From CAG-1782 sp964418255 (lineage in GTDB: Bacteria > Bacillota > Clostridia > Christensenellales > DTU072), in the NCBI GenBank assembly GCA_964418255.1, contig CAYQKV010000010.1, positions 22,629 through 86,628 of the forward strand: a DNA stretch of 64,000 nucleotides, written 5' to 3'. The notes beneath the pieces were generated by a model, which saw only the letters and a program-made list of their open reading frames with translations, was not told the DNA's origin and ran no database searches. The translations under genes and the position numbers were made by a program. Position 1 is the first letter of the stretch. The number at the start of each line of letters is the position of its first letter. Shown here one piece after another: positions 16,389 through 28,100 of this stretch.

Positions 16389-17636
16389 ATGACAACGGCA
16401 TTAGAGCTTTCTCAATTCATAAAAGAGAACGACGTAAAATTCGTAAGGCTCTCGTTTATCGACCTTGACGGGCGACAGAAAAACATTTCGGTTATGGCGG
16501 AAGAACTTCCGACGGCGCTATCAAAAGGCGTTCCTTTCTCCGCGGCTGCGGCAGGTTTCAACGGCAAAAACGGAGACGACCTTTTGCTGTTCCCCGACGT
16601 ATCCACCCTTCATATACTTCCCTGGCGTCCGCAACACGGCAGGGTCGCGCGTTTTCTCAGTTTTATCAAGAACGCCGACGGCGGCACGTCGTATTTCGAT
16701 TCGCGTTCCCTTCTATCGGGCGCGGTCGCTGAGCTTCGCTCTGTCGGGATAACCTGCGACCTCGGCACGGACTGCGAATTTTACCTCTTCAAAACCGACG
16801 ACGAAGGGTTTCCGACCAAGAACACGCACGACAACGCGGGATATTTCGACATCGCGCCCCTTGATAAAGGGGAAAACGTGCGCCGAGAAATCTGCCTTTG
16901 TCTCGAAGAAATGGGAATTCGTCCGCTTTCATCCCACCACGAACGCGGACCCGGGCAAAACGAAATCAACTTCGCCGCGACCCACGCGCTCGAAAGTTGC
17001 GACAACTATATGATTTTCCAGTCGGTGGTAAAAGCGATAGCTTCGCGCAACGGGCTGTTCGCTTCGTTTATGCCGAAACCCCTCGAAAACCGCAGCGGAA
17101 ACGGACTTGCCCTCAACCTCGCTCTTTTCAAAAACAAAGTATCCGTTTTCGACGCCGAAACCCTTCAACCCGAAGCGGAAAGTTTTATCGCGGGCATACT
17201 TAACCGCGCGCGCGAAACCGGACTTTTCTTTAACTCTTTTCCGAATTCGTACGAACGTCTCGGCGAATTCGGCGCGCCGAACTCCGCAAAGTTCGGTTGC
17301 GAGCGCATAGACTATATGCGGCTTGCTTCCAAATACGGCGCGAAACGGCTGGAATTCCGTTCCCCCGACAACGCGTGCAATCTGTACGTCGTACTCACTT
17401 TGATTCTCAAATCCGGTCTCGCGGGGATAAAAAACGGCGAAAAACTTCCCGTTTCTCCCATTCCGCTTCCCAAAACCATACGCGAAGCCATACTTGCGGC
17501 GGAGAACAGCGAATTTCTGAAAGACGCGCTCGGGGAAGAATACGTCCGCGACATAACGGAGAGAAAAACCGCGCTTGCGGAAGAATACGAAACCGACAAA
17601 GCGCAGGCGAACCAAACCGCGTTCGAAAGAATCTGA
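16389..17636 (+). CDS. Glutamine synthetase-like protein with altered active site
   Basis: A 415-residue homologue of type I glutamine synthetase, recognisable by HERGPGQNEINF, MPKP and RLEFRSPD. Several catalytic positions differ from the family. The aspartate loop DGSS is replaced by SAAAAG. The His of GSGMH is Leu (SGNGLALN). The first Glu of the E-x-E metal motif is Asp (TDCEFYLF). The flap motif PGYEAP is EFGAP. It is therefore unlikely to be an ordinary glutamine synthetase and could act on another amine or as a sensor. It lies 45 bp after the glutamate synthase GXGXG gene, with a strong AGGAGG site, and 10 bp before the ANTAR regulator. The true glutamine synthetase here is probably glnN. 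Confidence 0.85.
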   Translation: MTTALELSQFIKENDVKFVRLSFIDLDGRQKNISVMAEELPTALSKGVPFSAAAAGFNGKNGDDLLLFPDVSTLHILPWRPQHGRVARFLSFIKNADGGTSYFDSRSLLSGAVAELRSVGITCDLGTDCEFYLFKTDDEGFPTKNTHDNAGYFDIAPLDKGENVRREICLCLEEMGIRPLSSHHERGPGQNEINFAATHALESCDNYMIFQSVVKAIASRNGLFASFMPKPLENRSGNGLALNLALFKNKVSVFDAETLQPEAESFIAGILNRARETGLFFNSFPNSYERLGEFGAPNSAKFGCERIDYMRLASKYGAKRLEFRSPDNACNLYVVLTLILKSGLAGIKNGEKLPVSPIPLPKTIREAILAAENSEFLKDALGEEYVRDITERKTALAEEYETDKAQANQTAFERI

Positions 17637-17646
17637 GTAAAAAAAT

Positions 17647-18216
17647 ATGCTGAGCACCCTGATTGTATCGGCAAGCAAGGTAATGACGGATTTCTTTATC
17701 GAGACGCTTGCCGGAATATCGTACGATGAGCCGACGGTAGTCAAAACCTGCGGAGACGCGCGCAGGTTACTCGTCGAGCGCGCGTTCGACCTTTGCATAA
17801 TAAATTCGCCGCTCACGGACGAAACGGGATACAAATTAGCCACCGACATAATCGGCGCGAAAGTCAATCAGGTAATACTCGTTCTCAAACAGGATATTGC
17901 CTGCGAAATAGCGGCAAAAGTGGAAGATTACGGCGTTTTTACCGTGGAAAAGCCCGTTTCCGGCGCAACTTTCCAGACTGCTCTCAAAATGGCGGGCGCG
18001 GCGTATCGGCGGTTTAACGCTTTCCGCAACGAAAACGAACAGCTAAAGCGCAAGCTGTCCGACCTCAAACTCATCAACCGCGCAAAATGCCTTCTCATCG
18101 AAAAAGAAGGACTGAGCGAAGACGAAGCGCACAAGAAAATAGAACAGGAGGCTATGCGTTACCGTTTGTCGCGCACGCGTATAGCCGCGGAAATCATCAA
18201 TCAATACGACGAATAA
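17647..18216 (+). CDS. ANTAR-domain antiterminator with pseudo-receiver domain
   Basis: A 189-residue regulator. Residues 1 to about 115 look like a response-regulator receiver, but the position of the phosphorylated Asp is Asn (CIINSPLTDETG) and the usual N-terminal acidic pair is missing; the Lys in VEKP remains. A coiled coil (NEQLKRKLSDL) leads to an ANTAR domain at about 130-189. Such proteins bind paired hairpins in RNA and prevent termination. The operon leader and the glnN leader both have hairpins with the loop AAAGGC before a terminator, so these are its likely targets. The signal is unlikely to be ordinary phosphorylation; in comparable systems it can be a ligand or partner protein. 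Confidence 0.88.
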   Translation: MLSTLIVSASKVMTDFFIETLAGISYDEPTVVKTCGDARRLLVERAFDLCIINSPLTDETGYKLATDIIGAKVNQVILVLKQDIACEIAAKVEDYGVFTVEKPVSGATFQTALKMAGAAYRRFNAFRNENEQLKRKLSDLKLINRAKCLLIEKEGLSEDEAHKKIEQEAMRYRLSRTRIAAEIINQYDE

Positions 18217-18235
18217 ACTACGAAAGGAACAAAAA

Positions 18236-19840
18236 ATGACAAAATTTATTTTCGTTACGGGAGGAGTTGTTTCGGGACTCGGCAAAGGTATCACCGCCGC
18301 TTCCCTCGGACGGCTTCTCAAACAGCGCGGACTTAAAGTCGCCTCGCAAAAACTCGACCCCTATATGAACGTCGACCCCGGCACGATGAGCCCTTATCAG
18401 CACGGAGAAGTCTACGTCACCGAAGACGGCGCGGAAACCGACCTCGACCTCGGACATTACGAGCGTTTCATCGACGAAGACCTCAACCGTTACAGCAACC
18501 TTACCTCGGGTAAAGTTTACTGGACGGTTCTCAACAAAGAACGCCGCGGGGAATACCTCGGAGAAACCGTTCAGATTATCCCCCACGTCACCAACGAAAT
18601 CAAATCTTTTATTCTCAAAAACGCGGAAGTCACGCAAGCCGACGTTATGATTACCGAAATCGGCGGCACAATCGGCGATATAGAATCTCAACCCTTCCTC
18701 GAAGCCATAAGGCAACTTTCGATTGAAGTCGGTCGCCGCAACTGCCTGTTTATTCACGTCTGCCTCGTTCCTTACATATCGGGTTCGGATGAATTCAAAT
18801 CCAAACCCACCCAGCACTCGGTAAAAGAATTGCAGGCGATGGGTATTCACCCCGATATTATCGTGACGCGCTCGGACAAGGACGTAGGCGACAATATCCG
18901 CAAAAAAATCTCTCTGTTTTGCAACGTCTCCGAAGACTGCGTTATTTCCAACACCACTCTCGGCTGTCTGTACGAAGTTCCTCTTATGCTCCACGAGGAA
19001 AAAATGGACGACGTCGTCTGCCGCGAACTCGGTATCGACGCACCCGAAGCCGACCTCGGTCAATGGAAAGCTATGGTGGACGCCGTTCACTCCCGTAAGG
19101 GTCAGACGGTTATCGCACTCGTAGGTAAATACGTAAAACTTCACGACTCCTACCTTTCGGTAGTCGAAGCTCTCTATCACGCGAGTTTTGCCTGCGGAAA
19201 AAATCTCAGAATCAAATGGGTGGACAGCGACCTCGTAACCGACGAAACCGCGAAAGAAGTGTTCAATGGTTGCGACGGAATCATTGTTCCCGGCGGATTC
19301 GGAGACCGCGGAATCGAAGGAATGATTGCTTCCTGCCGCTATGCCCGCGAAAACGGCGTCCCTTATTTCGGGATATGCCTCGGTATGCAAATTGCAGTTA
19401 TGGAATATGCAAGACACGTTTTAGGTTACCCTGACGCGACAAGTCGCGAATTCAACGAAAACGGAAAACACCTCGTAATAGACCTTATGCCCGACCAGCG
19501 CGGCGTTATCAAAGGCGGCACTATGCGCCTCGGGGCATATCCGTGCAAAATAGCAAAAAACAGCGTGATGAAACGCTGCTACGGAATAAGCTCCATTTCC
19601 GAACGTCATCGTCATCGTTACGAATACAACAACGACTACCGCGATGAACTGATAAACGCGGGACTTGCCGTAAGCGGAACTTCTCCCGACGGCAGTCTTG
19701 TCGAGACAGTCGAACTATCCGAACGCGACTTTTTCGTAGGCGTACAGTTCCACCCGGAATTCAAGAGCCGCCCGAACAAACCTCATCCGCTTTTCGTGGG
19801 ATTCGTCTCCGCGGCGATAAAATTTTCGGAAAACCGTTAG
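18236..19840 (+). CDS. pyrG: CTP synthase
   Basis: A 534-residue enzyme making CTP from UTP, ATP and glutamine. The N-terminal synthase domain begins with TKFIFVTGGVVSGLGKGI and contains the conserved EIGGTIGDIES. The C-terminal class I amidotransferase has the nucleophile Cys in FGICLGMQ and the His-Glu pair in GVQFHPEF. Length is normal. It is the last gene of the glt operon, 20 bp after the ANTAR gene with AAAGGAAC before its ATG. Both the enzyme and the operon depend on glutamine, which may explain its presence here. Confidence 0.98.
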   Translation: MTKFIFVTGGVVSGLGKGITAASLGRLLKQRGLKVASQKLDPYMNVDPGTMSPYQHGEVYVTEDGAETDLDLGHYERFIDEDLNRYSNLTSGKVYWTVLNKERRGEYLGETVQIIPHVTNEIKSFILKNAEVTQADVMITEIGGTIGDIESQPFLEAIRQLSIEVGRRNCLFIHVCLVPYISGSDEFKSKPTQHSVKELQAMGIHPDIIVTRSDKDVGDNIRKKISLFCNVSEDCVISNTTLGCLYEVPLMLHEEKMDDVVCRELGIDAPEADLGQWKAMVDAVHSRKGQTVIALVGKYVKLHDSYLSVVEALYHASFACGKNLRIKWVDSDLVTDETAKEVFNGCDGIIVPGGFGDRGIEGMIASCRYARENGVPYFGICLGMQIAVMEYARHVLGYPDATSREFNENGKHLVIDLMPDQRGVIKGGTMRLGAYPCKIAKNSVMKRCYGISSISERHRHRYEYNNDYRDELINAGLAVSGTSPDGSLVETVELSERDFFVGVQFHPEFKSRPNKPHPLFVGFVSAAIKFSENR

Positions 19841-19961
19841 TTTCCGAAACGGGCGTAAATGCGGTATAAAAGGAATGGACATAGTGAAGTGATTTTGGAC
19901 GAAAAGCGAGCCGCGTCATCCCGAAAAACTAAAAGTCTTTTTTGTGATTTCGCCCGTTCTT

Positions 19962-20828
19962 TTATTCCGATATAATTCTTCTCGCGCAGATATAATACGA
20001 CCAACGCTTATCGCTGATTTTCTCCGCTACCGCGTGGTCGGAAGCGGTGTGTAAGATATACCCGTCGCCGAGATACAGCGCGACGTGCCCTATCCGTTCG
20101 GTTCCCGTTTTATAATACCTCGAAGCGTTTGTAAAAAACAGTAAATCGCCGCGTTCAAGCGCGGCTTTTTCCACGCTCTTTCCTTGCCCAACCTGCGTTC
20201 TCGTATTGACTTGCAAAATTTCGTCCGCGCCGTAATAGAAAATGTATTGCATCAGCGACGAACAGTCGAAGGCGGTTACATCGAACCCTCTGTTCGGTCT
20301 CCCCGTTCCGTCGTGAAGCCTTACCGCGCCGTACACGTATTTCGTCCCAAGCAGGTTGAACCCTTCTTCGATAACTCTTTCCGTTTTTTCCTCGCCTTTT
20401 TTCATCGCGACCTTTTCGGTAAACGCTTCGGACGCGGAAACGTATGCGGTTTTCCCTAAATAGCGCGTCTCGTACCAACCGTTTTTCTCTCCGAAATACG
20501 CCGCCATATCCCCTTTATCGAGCGTTCCGAGAGATTTATAAGAAGTCCCCGCGCCCGTTCTCACGTTCAGTCCGTCGGTCTTGCTTCTTATGTACAGAAT
20601 AAACTCGGTTCCGCCTTTCTCCGCTTCTTCTCCCGACTCTTCCCCGTCTTTTTCCTCGGGTTCGTCCGAACCCGTCTCCGCGGCGTTTTCCGCTTCGTCG
20701 GAATTCACGATTTCGCTTGACCGTTCGTCCGCGCTGTCGTCGGTCCCGTTCGTTCTCGCGCAACCGACGAAAACCACCGATAAAAAAGCGAACAAAAATA
20801 CAAAAACAACCGCCGTTTTCTTTTTCAT
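19962..20828 (-). CDS. Lipoprotein with SH3b and NlpC/P60 peptidase domains
   Basis: A 288-residue secreted cell-wall hydrolase. The signal peptide ends in the lipobox VVFVGC, so the protein is probably lipid-anchored at Cys22. An acidic linker of about 50 residues follows. An SH3b domain (about 77-130, with LNVRTGAGTSYKSLG) should bind peptidoglycan. The NlpC/P60 domain carries the catalytic Cys in FDCSSLMQY, His in GHVALYLGDG and a third polar residue near ILHTAS, and would cleave peptide bonds in peptidoglycan stem peptides. A terminator separates it from rmuC upstream. It converges with pyrG. Confidence 0.93.
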   Translation of the reverse strand: MKKKTAVVFVFLFAFLSVVFVGCARTNGTDDSADERSSEIVNSDEAENAAETGSDEPEEKDGEESGEEAEKGGTEFILYIRSKTDGLNVRTGAGTSYKSLGTLDKGDMAAYFGEKNGWYETRYLGKTAYVSASEAFTEKVAMKKGEEKTERVIEEGFNLLGTKYVYGAVRLHDGTGRPNRGFDVTAFDCSSLMQYIFYYGADEILQVNTRTQVGQGKSVEKAALERGDLLFFTNASRYYKTGTERIGHVALYLGDGYILHTASDHAVAEKISDKRWSYYICARRIISE

Positions 20829-20849
20829 AATTTTTTCTCCTTTTGCAAA

Positions 20850-20889
20850 AAAATAATACCACGAAAAACGACGTGTTTTCGTGGTATAT
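20850..20889 (-). terminator. Terminator after rmuC
   Basis: The hairpin ATACCACGAAAA paired with TTTTCGTGGTAT is followed on the minus strand by a T-rich run. It lies between rmuC and the NlpC/P60 gene, ending just before the Shine-Dalgarno site of the latter. Confidence 0.75.
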
Positions 20890-20915
20890 TTTTACATTCA
20901 ATCTTAATTTAAGAA

Positions 20916-22109
20916 TTATTCCGCTGTTTCACCTTCAATTTCGGGCGGCGCGGCGTCCTGTAATTTCTCAAATTTTCTCAATATCGTGCTTGTTTTGGCG
21001 TTGACGTCTTCGAGCGTTCTGCCCGCCGTGCCCACTTGATTTTGCGCTTTCTGCACCAAATCGGCAAACCTCTTAAAGTCCGTTCCGAACTTGGAAAGTT
21101 CGTTGAAAATCATTCTGCTCGATTTCTGCAACGCAAGCGTGCGGAACCCTATCTGCAAACTGCTCAGCATCGCGGTGACCGTCGTCGGACCTACGGGAAT
21201 AACTTTATACTTATTTCTCAGTTCTTCGAGTAGCCCCTCGTTACGCACGACTTCGGCGTACAGTCCCTCTATCGGCAAATACATAAGCGCGAAATCCACC
21301 GTTTTCGGCGGTCTTATATAGTTTTCGTTTATGCTTCTCGCCTGCACTTTTATTGCGCTTTCGATTGCTTTCGCCGCGCTCGCGACGGTTTCCGCATTCC
21401 CCTCTTCCGAGGCTTCGACAAGTCTCTGATAATCTTCGAGCGGGAATTTTGCGTCTATCGGCAGATACACTTTCTCTTCGTCGGTTTTTCCCGGCATTAC
21501 CACGGCAAAATCGACGATTTTCTTTGCGTCTCCGTTCCTTCCGAGATTAAACTGCGTTTTGTACTGTTGTTCCGTCATCACGCTTTCGAGAATTTTCGCA
21601 AGCGACATTTCCCCGTACACCCCGCGCGTTTTCACGTTGCCGAGCATCTTTTTGAGGTCTGTAACCCCTACGGTAAGGCTTTGCATTTCTCCGAGCCCTT
21701 TGTTTACCGCGTCCAGCCGTTCGTTTATCGCGCTCACCGTCTGCGTAAGACGTTCGTTGAGCGTGGAAGTAAGTTTTTCTTCGACTACTACCCTTATTTC
21801 TCCCAGCCGTTTTTCGTTGTCCTGCCGTATCTCTCCGAGGTTTTTATCGAGCGCGACTCTCATCTCGTCCACTCTTTTTTCATTGCCTTCGAGCACGGTC
21901 TTTATATTTGTCGCGACCGCGTCGAGCGTGGTTTTCATTCCGCCTATAAGCGCGGCGTTAGACGTAGACACGGCGGTATTGACCGTCGTGTTTACCATTT
22001 CTTTTATCGTCTTGTCCATCTGCCGCATATCTTCGGCGAGTTTGTCTATTTTATCCGATAATTCCTTCTGTTTAGCGAGAATTTTCTTTTTCCCGAACAA
22101 AAAACACAT
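20916..22109 (-). CDS. rmuC: RmuC family DNA recombination protein
   Basis: A 397-residue protein. Residues 1 to about 150 are a long coiled coil with recurring Lys, Glu and Asp residues (NEKRVDEMRVALDKNLGEI). The C-terminal RmuC domain holds VKTRGVYGEMSLAKILE, VDFAVVMPG, LPIDAKFPLEDYQRL and VDFALMYLPIEGLYAEV. This domain belongs to the PD-(D/E)XK nuclease superfamily; the acidic residues and Lys in PIDAKFP fit that. E. coli RmuC limits inversions between short inverted repeats, a job worth noting in a genome with such repeats. It begins 3 bp after the stop of the large surface-protein gene, so the two are co-transcribed. Confidence 0.95.
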   Translation of the reverse strand: MCFLFGKKKILAKQKELSDKIDKLAEDMRQMDKTIKEMVNTTVNTAVSTSNAALIGGMKTTLDAVATNIKTVLEGNEKRVDEMRVALDKNLGEIRQDNEKRLGEIRVVVEEKLTSTLNERLTQTVSAINERLDAVNKGLGEMQSLTVGVTDLKKMLGNVKTRGVYGEMSLAKILESVMTEQQYKTQFNLGRNGDAKKIVDFAVVMPGKTDEEKVYLPIDAKFPLEDYQRLVEASEEGNAETVASAAKAIESAIKVQARSINENYIRPPKTVDFALMYLPIEGLYAEVVRNEGLLEELRNKYKVIPVGPTTVTAMLSSLQIGFRTLALQKSSRMIFNELSKFGTDFKRFADLVQKAQNQVGTAGRTLEDVNAKTSTILRKFEKLQDAAPPEIEGETAE

Positions 22110-22112
22110 TCG

Positions 22113-25100
22113 TTACCTCATCTTATTGCCTTTGGGAATTCCCTTTACGCCCTTTCTGTACATCGAATGACGATACGCTCTGTTGTAACTGTTGAGGAAC
22201 CTGCGATGACGAATACCCGCGATTATCACGACGAGAATAATTATCCCGAACAGCGCCGCGCCTATATATATAAGGTATCTTATCATCTTGGTGTCGAGTT
22301 CGAGTCCCAAAATCGTGCCGTACTTTCCGTCCGAAGTATCCGTCTGTTCCATCTCCGCCTTTACGCACAAAACGTAGGTTGAAAGTTCGTCGGTGGCAAA
22401 CTGTATGCTTCTTCCGTCGGGCATAATCTCCGTGCCGTTTACGAGTTTAACCGAACCGTCGTCCGAAAGTTCGTACACCGAGAAGAAAATATAACTTCTG
22501 TACTCTTCCTCAATCGGCAACGTAACGGTAATGTCGCTCGCGCTCGTCTGCGAGTATGCTCCCGAAAGCGCTATTCTGTGCACGGAAACCACCGTCCTCG
22601 GCAACGTCTCCGAAACCGTCTGCGCAAGCAAACTCTGCGCGTTGGTAAACGTGCCCGTCGTCGAGCCGTACACCGTCACGTTTATCGTCGCTCCCGGCGC
22701 AAAGTCTCCGTCTATCGCCACTCCCAGTTCTTCGTCTACAAGCAGTAACACTTCGCAGGACTCCTTCAAGTCCATAAGTTTGTTGTAAAGGTTGGAAGTA
22801 AAGCACGCTTTCTGGTCCATAGTCAGGTTCCTGTACTGGTCGTACACCCTCAGAATGTCCTCGTAGTCCTCTCTCTCCACCATATTTATAGCGGGCAGAG
22901 CGATTACGTTGTCTTCCGTTCTCTCAACCTCTCCCATCAACGCTTCGAGCTGTCCGAACACCGTCAAAAAGTTCTGATAATACGCATAGTATTTGCTCGT
23001 GGAGTCGCCCGTTATCGCGGACTGTATCCATTCTTTGCCGTATGTCTTATAGTCGTTGAACGTCTCCATATACTCGTACATTTCCGCGTAGTCGCTTCTC
23101 AATTCGAAACTCGTTCTGTTGTACAGTTTTTCGAGATAATCCTGATAACCGCTTATCTCTTTTCTCAACGTGTTCTCTCTGTCTCTCAGTCTGGAAATCA
23201 GATTTTCGAAATAAGAAACTCTGCTCGTTTCCATATATCCGCGCGCTTTGGCGAGCGCGTCTTCGTACGCCGTCACCTGCGCGAGGTCTTCGTCGGTAAG
23301 CGTAAGGTTGTTTACCGTAAGTCTGAACGGCAGAACGTAAAAATCTATACTCGCTTCGTTACCCGCGTAGTCTTTGACGTACACTCTGACGTAACCTCTG
23401 TACGGTTCGCCCGTCGTCTTTTCGTATCTCGTGGAATTGTCCACGCTGCTTGTACTGAGAATATATCCGCCGGGCGTAAACGCGAAACCGCGGCTTTCTT
23501 CCTTTATCGTGATATACTCGCATATTTCGATATTCGCTTCTTCTACGTACACGCGCAAGTCAATAAAATACTCTTCTCCCGCGATTACGTTCATTCCGCC
23601 GTCGAAACGTATTACCGGCGGCGTGGTGTCGATGTTTATTACGAATTCTCTTACGTAACTAAGTCCCGCTTTGCTCGTCGCGGTAACCGTAATAACGCAG
23701 GACTCGGATTTTTCGATAGAACCTACCGAATCGCCCCATCTCGTGGGCGCGCTTTCCGCCGCCGTGCTGTCCTTGTTTTTGACGGTATACCAGTATTCGA
23801 CTTCGGATACGTTCTGCGCAATCGCGCTCTTAGACACGCTCACCGTGTCCCTGTTCGTCCACTGTCCGCTCGTCACAAGCTCGGTTATACTCGAATTCTG
23901 TCTGTACGCCTGTCCCGTCAACGTGAACTCGGGCACCACCTGGTCTACCGCAAGTCTTACTTTAATCTGCGAATAAAGCGCGTTCGTGCTGTTTCCTATC
24001 GCCGTAACGGTGAGCACCGCGTCTCTGTTTAAGTTGAACCCGTCGAGCGTGTCCGTGCTGAATATACGGTTGTTCGTGAGTTTTTTACCGAAAGAACCCT
24101 CTTCCGCGGTGGATATAATCGACGAACCGTCGTTATATTCGAGGTAATACATATATGTAATTCCGCTCGCGGGCATAACCAGCGTGTTTATCTGTATGGT
24201 TATCGGACCGCCCGACCACTTAATCGGGTCTTTGGTAAGGTCGGCTTCGCCGCCGTAGTAAGTAAGGTTATCCGAGTCGAGCGTGATAACTTCGAATTCG
24301 GGCACCGTGTCTTCCATCGCGATATACGCGTTCCCGTAAACTTTCGTCGCGCCCGCTTTATTTCTTGCGCGGAACGTGAACACTCCGTTGACGCCGTTTT
24401 CAAACGGTCGATTGCCTTCCGGGTCGACGTAATTACCGAACAGCGACGGGCTGAACGACAACGTAGCGTCTTCTCCCGAATAATACCATTTCGTCGCGCC
24501 GTAATCGAGGTAATCGAACCAGGTCGCTCCGTTATCCACGCTGAACTGGAACAGGATATAGGACTCCTCGTGAATAGGCGCGACGCTGCCCGTACCCGTA
24601 AGGAAGATATTTATCGAGTTCTTCCACAGATACGTGAACATACCGGTCTGTTCGCTGTAAATACCGTTCTGTTCGTCGTACCTCATCGTTCCTTCTACCG
24701 TTCCCGGGTCGCACACGAACCGATACACGCGGCTGAGGGTTATATTCCCTCCCGTCATCTCGGTCGCGCCCAACGCTTCCGTCCCCACTTCGTTTTTCGC
24801 GAACAACGCGTAATACACCGTGGAATACGTGTTCTTCGACAGTGTTATTCCCGCCGCGCCGAACAATCCCACCGAACTGTTTCCGAGAAGGGTAAAATCG
24901 CTCTTGATATAATTTAACGAACTAACTTCCGCTCCGAGGGGCAGATAGTAAAAACCGATAGTCGAACGCGAATCGTCGATAACCCGTCTCAGACTTATTT
25001 CTTCCGTGCTGTAATAAGTCAGAACGTCCACTTCCACGCTTCCCACGGTAATTCTGCTCTCGTCCGCCCTTATTCCCTCGGCGAAATCCGCCGACGGTTC

Positions 25101-28100
25101 GCGCGAATAAACTATCGCCTCGTCGATGTCGGGCGTCGTATTGTCAATCCTTATGAGCACGACCGACGCCGCCTCCTGTTTACTTCTGTATCCCGCGCCG
25201 TTGCACACCGACACCGCGATATAGCCCGAAAATCCCTCGTCGATAAACGGCAGAGTGAATTCGTAACTGTAAGAATCGGTGTTTTCGGTAAGCAACCCGT
25301 TGTCTACGAGTATCCAGCCGTTGTCGGGAATTCCGCCCGTAACGCTCGCTAAACGCATATAGTAGAAAGTGTAAGAAGAATCGATTTTAACGCCGCCCGC
25401 GTCGTCGGTTTTCACCTGCACGTTTACGAAAATTCTTCCTTTAACCCATTCTCCCGCCTGCATATCTTCGGTAACGTCCGCGCCGTTGTCGTCCGCCTGC
25501 AATTCGTAGGTTATCACGAGGTTTTTCGTGTCGTAATGTAATTTTACGACGTACGGACCCGCGCCGACCGTCTTTCCGTCGTACGCTCTCGCCGTGCTCT
25601 CGATAAATATCGCGACGTAAATATCTCCCACCGCGTCGCTTTGGATAACAACGGGCAGTTTCACGCCCGCGGCAATCGTGACGAAATACGCTTCGGTCAG
25701 TCTTCCCGCGTACGAAAGCAGTTCTTCTCCCGTCATTCCGTCGCCGTTGAAGAACTGATATTTAATGATATAATGGTCTTCCACGCCGTTTCTGTCGATA
25801 CTGCTTGCAAATGAAAACTCGGTATTTTCGCATACGGAAAATCCGTAATCGCTCATATCCACGTATCTTTGTCCGCTCGCGCCGCTTATAACGACGTTCT
25901 CTTCCTTATTCCCGCTGTTTGCGGTGAAGTCGGAAATCGCGACGACGTCCGAAGTATCTATATTCGCCGTAAAATCGACGTCGGCGTATTTGCCGCTGTT
26001 GGTGTAAACGCGCCACTTGTACTGCCTGCTTCCTATGTAAACGCGTTCTCCCTCTTCGAGTTCGTCCTTAATATCTATCGTTATACGGTAAACCTGCCAC
26101 TGCCATTCTATACCGTTTTCATCTCTTTCGAGCACGCTTTCGCTGACGTCCATCTGCTGATTTCTCGGCTGCCATACGATTTCTCCCGTATGCTCGTCGC
26201 GCAAGATTTCTCCGTTTTCCGTCGCGTATATCATCTCTTTGACGTAGTTGCCGCTCACCCCCTCGCGCACTCTGAGCACGAGCACAATCTGTCCGTTTAC
26301 CCAGCCGGGGTTCTCGACGTCTAGATAAATATAGTCTTCCTTCGGAATATCTTCCGTCGGATGAATATATCCCGAAAGCGTATACACGGGGTCGAGAACG
26401 TCTATCCTTATTTTGTCGTCGGTCGTCTCGGTGTTCGCGCTGTTCTTGCCCGCGGCGTTCTTAGCGTAAACGGTAAACGTGCTGTCCGCGCTCGCCACGA
26501 GGTCGAACTCATACCACCAGCGCACCTCGCTTTCCTTTTCTTCGTGGAACTCGACCGCTCTGCCTCTCGCTCTGCTCGCTTCGCCTACGGCGTTCGTCGC
26601 CTGGTAATAGAAATCGTAAGTAACCGTAGGAACGGAATAAGTTCCGTCCGTTCCGCGTTTGCTGTCCGTAGGCACGCTCACTCTCACCACCGCTTTGTCC
26701 GCTATCCAACCGAGAGCGTTCATCTCTGCGGTTATGTCCCCGAGTTCGATGAGATACGCGCTCTTTATGAGGGTAAACGTCGCTTCCTCTTCGTCGCTCG
26801 CAAGCCCTGCGTTGCTCACTATACGGAATTTGAACGTGCGCGTAACGCTTATTATGTCTCTCGTGGAAGCCGTGAGAACGTATCCCGTTTCTCCCGTGGA
26901 AGAACGAACCTGCGCGGTCATATTTCTCCAACTTCCCGTGTAAATGCCGTCAACTTTTTCCTGATACTGGAACACCGTGCCCGACGCGTTGTTTATGGCG
27001 ACGCCCGAAGCGTTCCTGTTATAAACGTAAACTTCTATATCCCCGTTGGCGTAGCCGAAAGAAACGGTTCCGTTCGCGTCCGTAGAAGAAGTAAGCGTCT
27101 TTTTCCTGCTGTCGTCGTCGGGGTCGGTGGTCGCCGCGCTTAAATTCACGTTCGGCGTAGCCGAGTCTATATTGACGTTGAACGCGGTGCCGTATTCGTA
27201 CACCGTGCCCGCCTGGTTGGTCGCGCGGAATTTAACCGAACCCACCGTAGAAGAGAACGTGGTGCTCCCCACCGCCTCGGCGTAATCTCCGCCGCCTACG
27301 GAAACCGAATAAGTAATCGCGCTGCAACAACCGCTTATATCCTGCAACGTAAAGGAAACCGCCCTGCTCGTCCAACTGCCGTTGACGTATTCTATTCTGT
27401 TGCCCGTAAGGTCGGTCGTTTCCGCAGAGACGGAAAACTCGGGTCTGTACGGGTCCATTCTTACGGGATATTCCCCTTCGTGTTCGCCGTATTTCCACAA
27501 CGCTTCGACGGTCCCCGAAATGTTGGTTACACGGAAAACGAGAACTTTGCCGTCAAGCGCGCGGTCTTTGACTTCCACCGTGTTGCCGTTTGCAATGGGA
27601 ATAAAGTTCTTGCCGTCGTCAATCGAATAGGAAAGAAGCTCTTTCCCCGCGTCGAAAGCCTGTCCGCCTTCCATAAGTCCCGTCGTGATTTCGAAGGTAA
27701 GATTAGACGCGAGCCACCTGCCGTCGTAAACGGTTCCGCCCGCCATACGCGCGGTAACGCCGGTGATTTCCGGCGCGTAATCCGCCGTGCTCACCGTATA
27801 TATCAGATTTCTGTAAGTCGGGAAATATTCTATTACGTTGGTTACCTGTCCGCCTTCGCTCGTCGTGCTCGAATATTCTCTGCGGAAATATACGTAACCG
27901 GTAAAATTCGAATTAGCGTCGGAGTCCATCCAGTAGTAGACCACGCTTTCCGTATCTTCTACGGCTTCGTAGCGGTTGTTTTTATCGATGGTAATCCAGG
28001 TCGCGGCGGCTTTTTCCGCGTCGGTGTTCAGTTGTCTGGTAGATTTACAATACTTAAACGTGCTACCGTTTGCGATTTCGCTCGAAACGCGCACGAAGAA

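Noticed and set aside
18218..19417. Long open frame opposite pyrG
   Set aside because: Fully inside pyrG on the other strand, without domain signs or a ribosome site.
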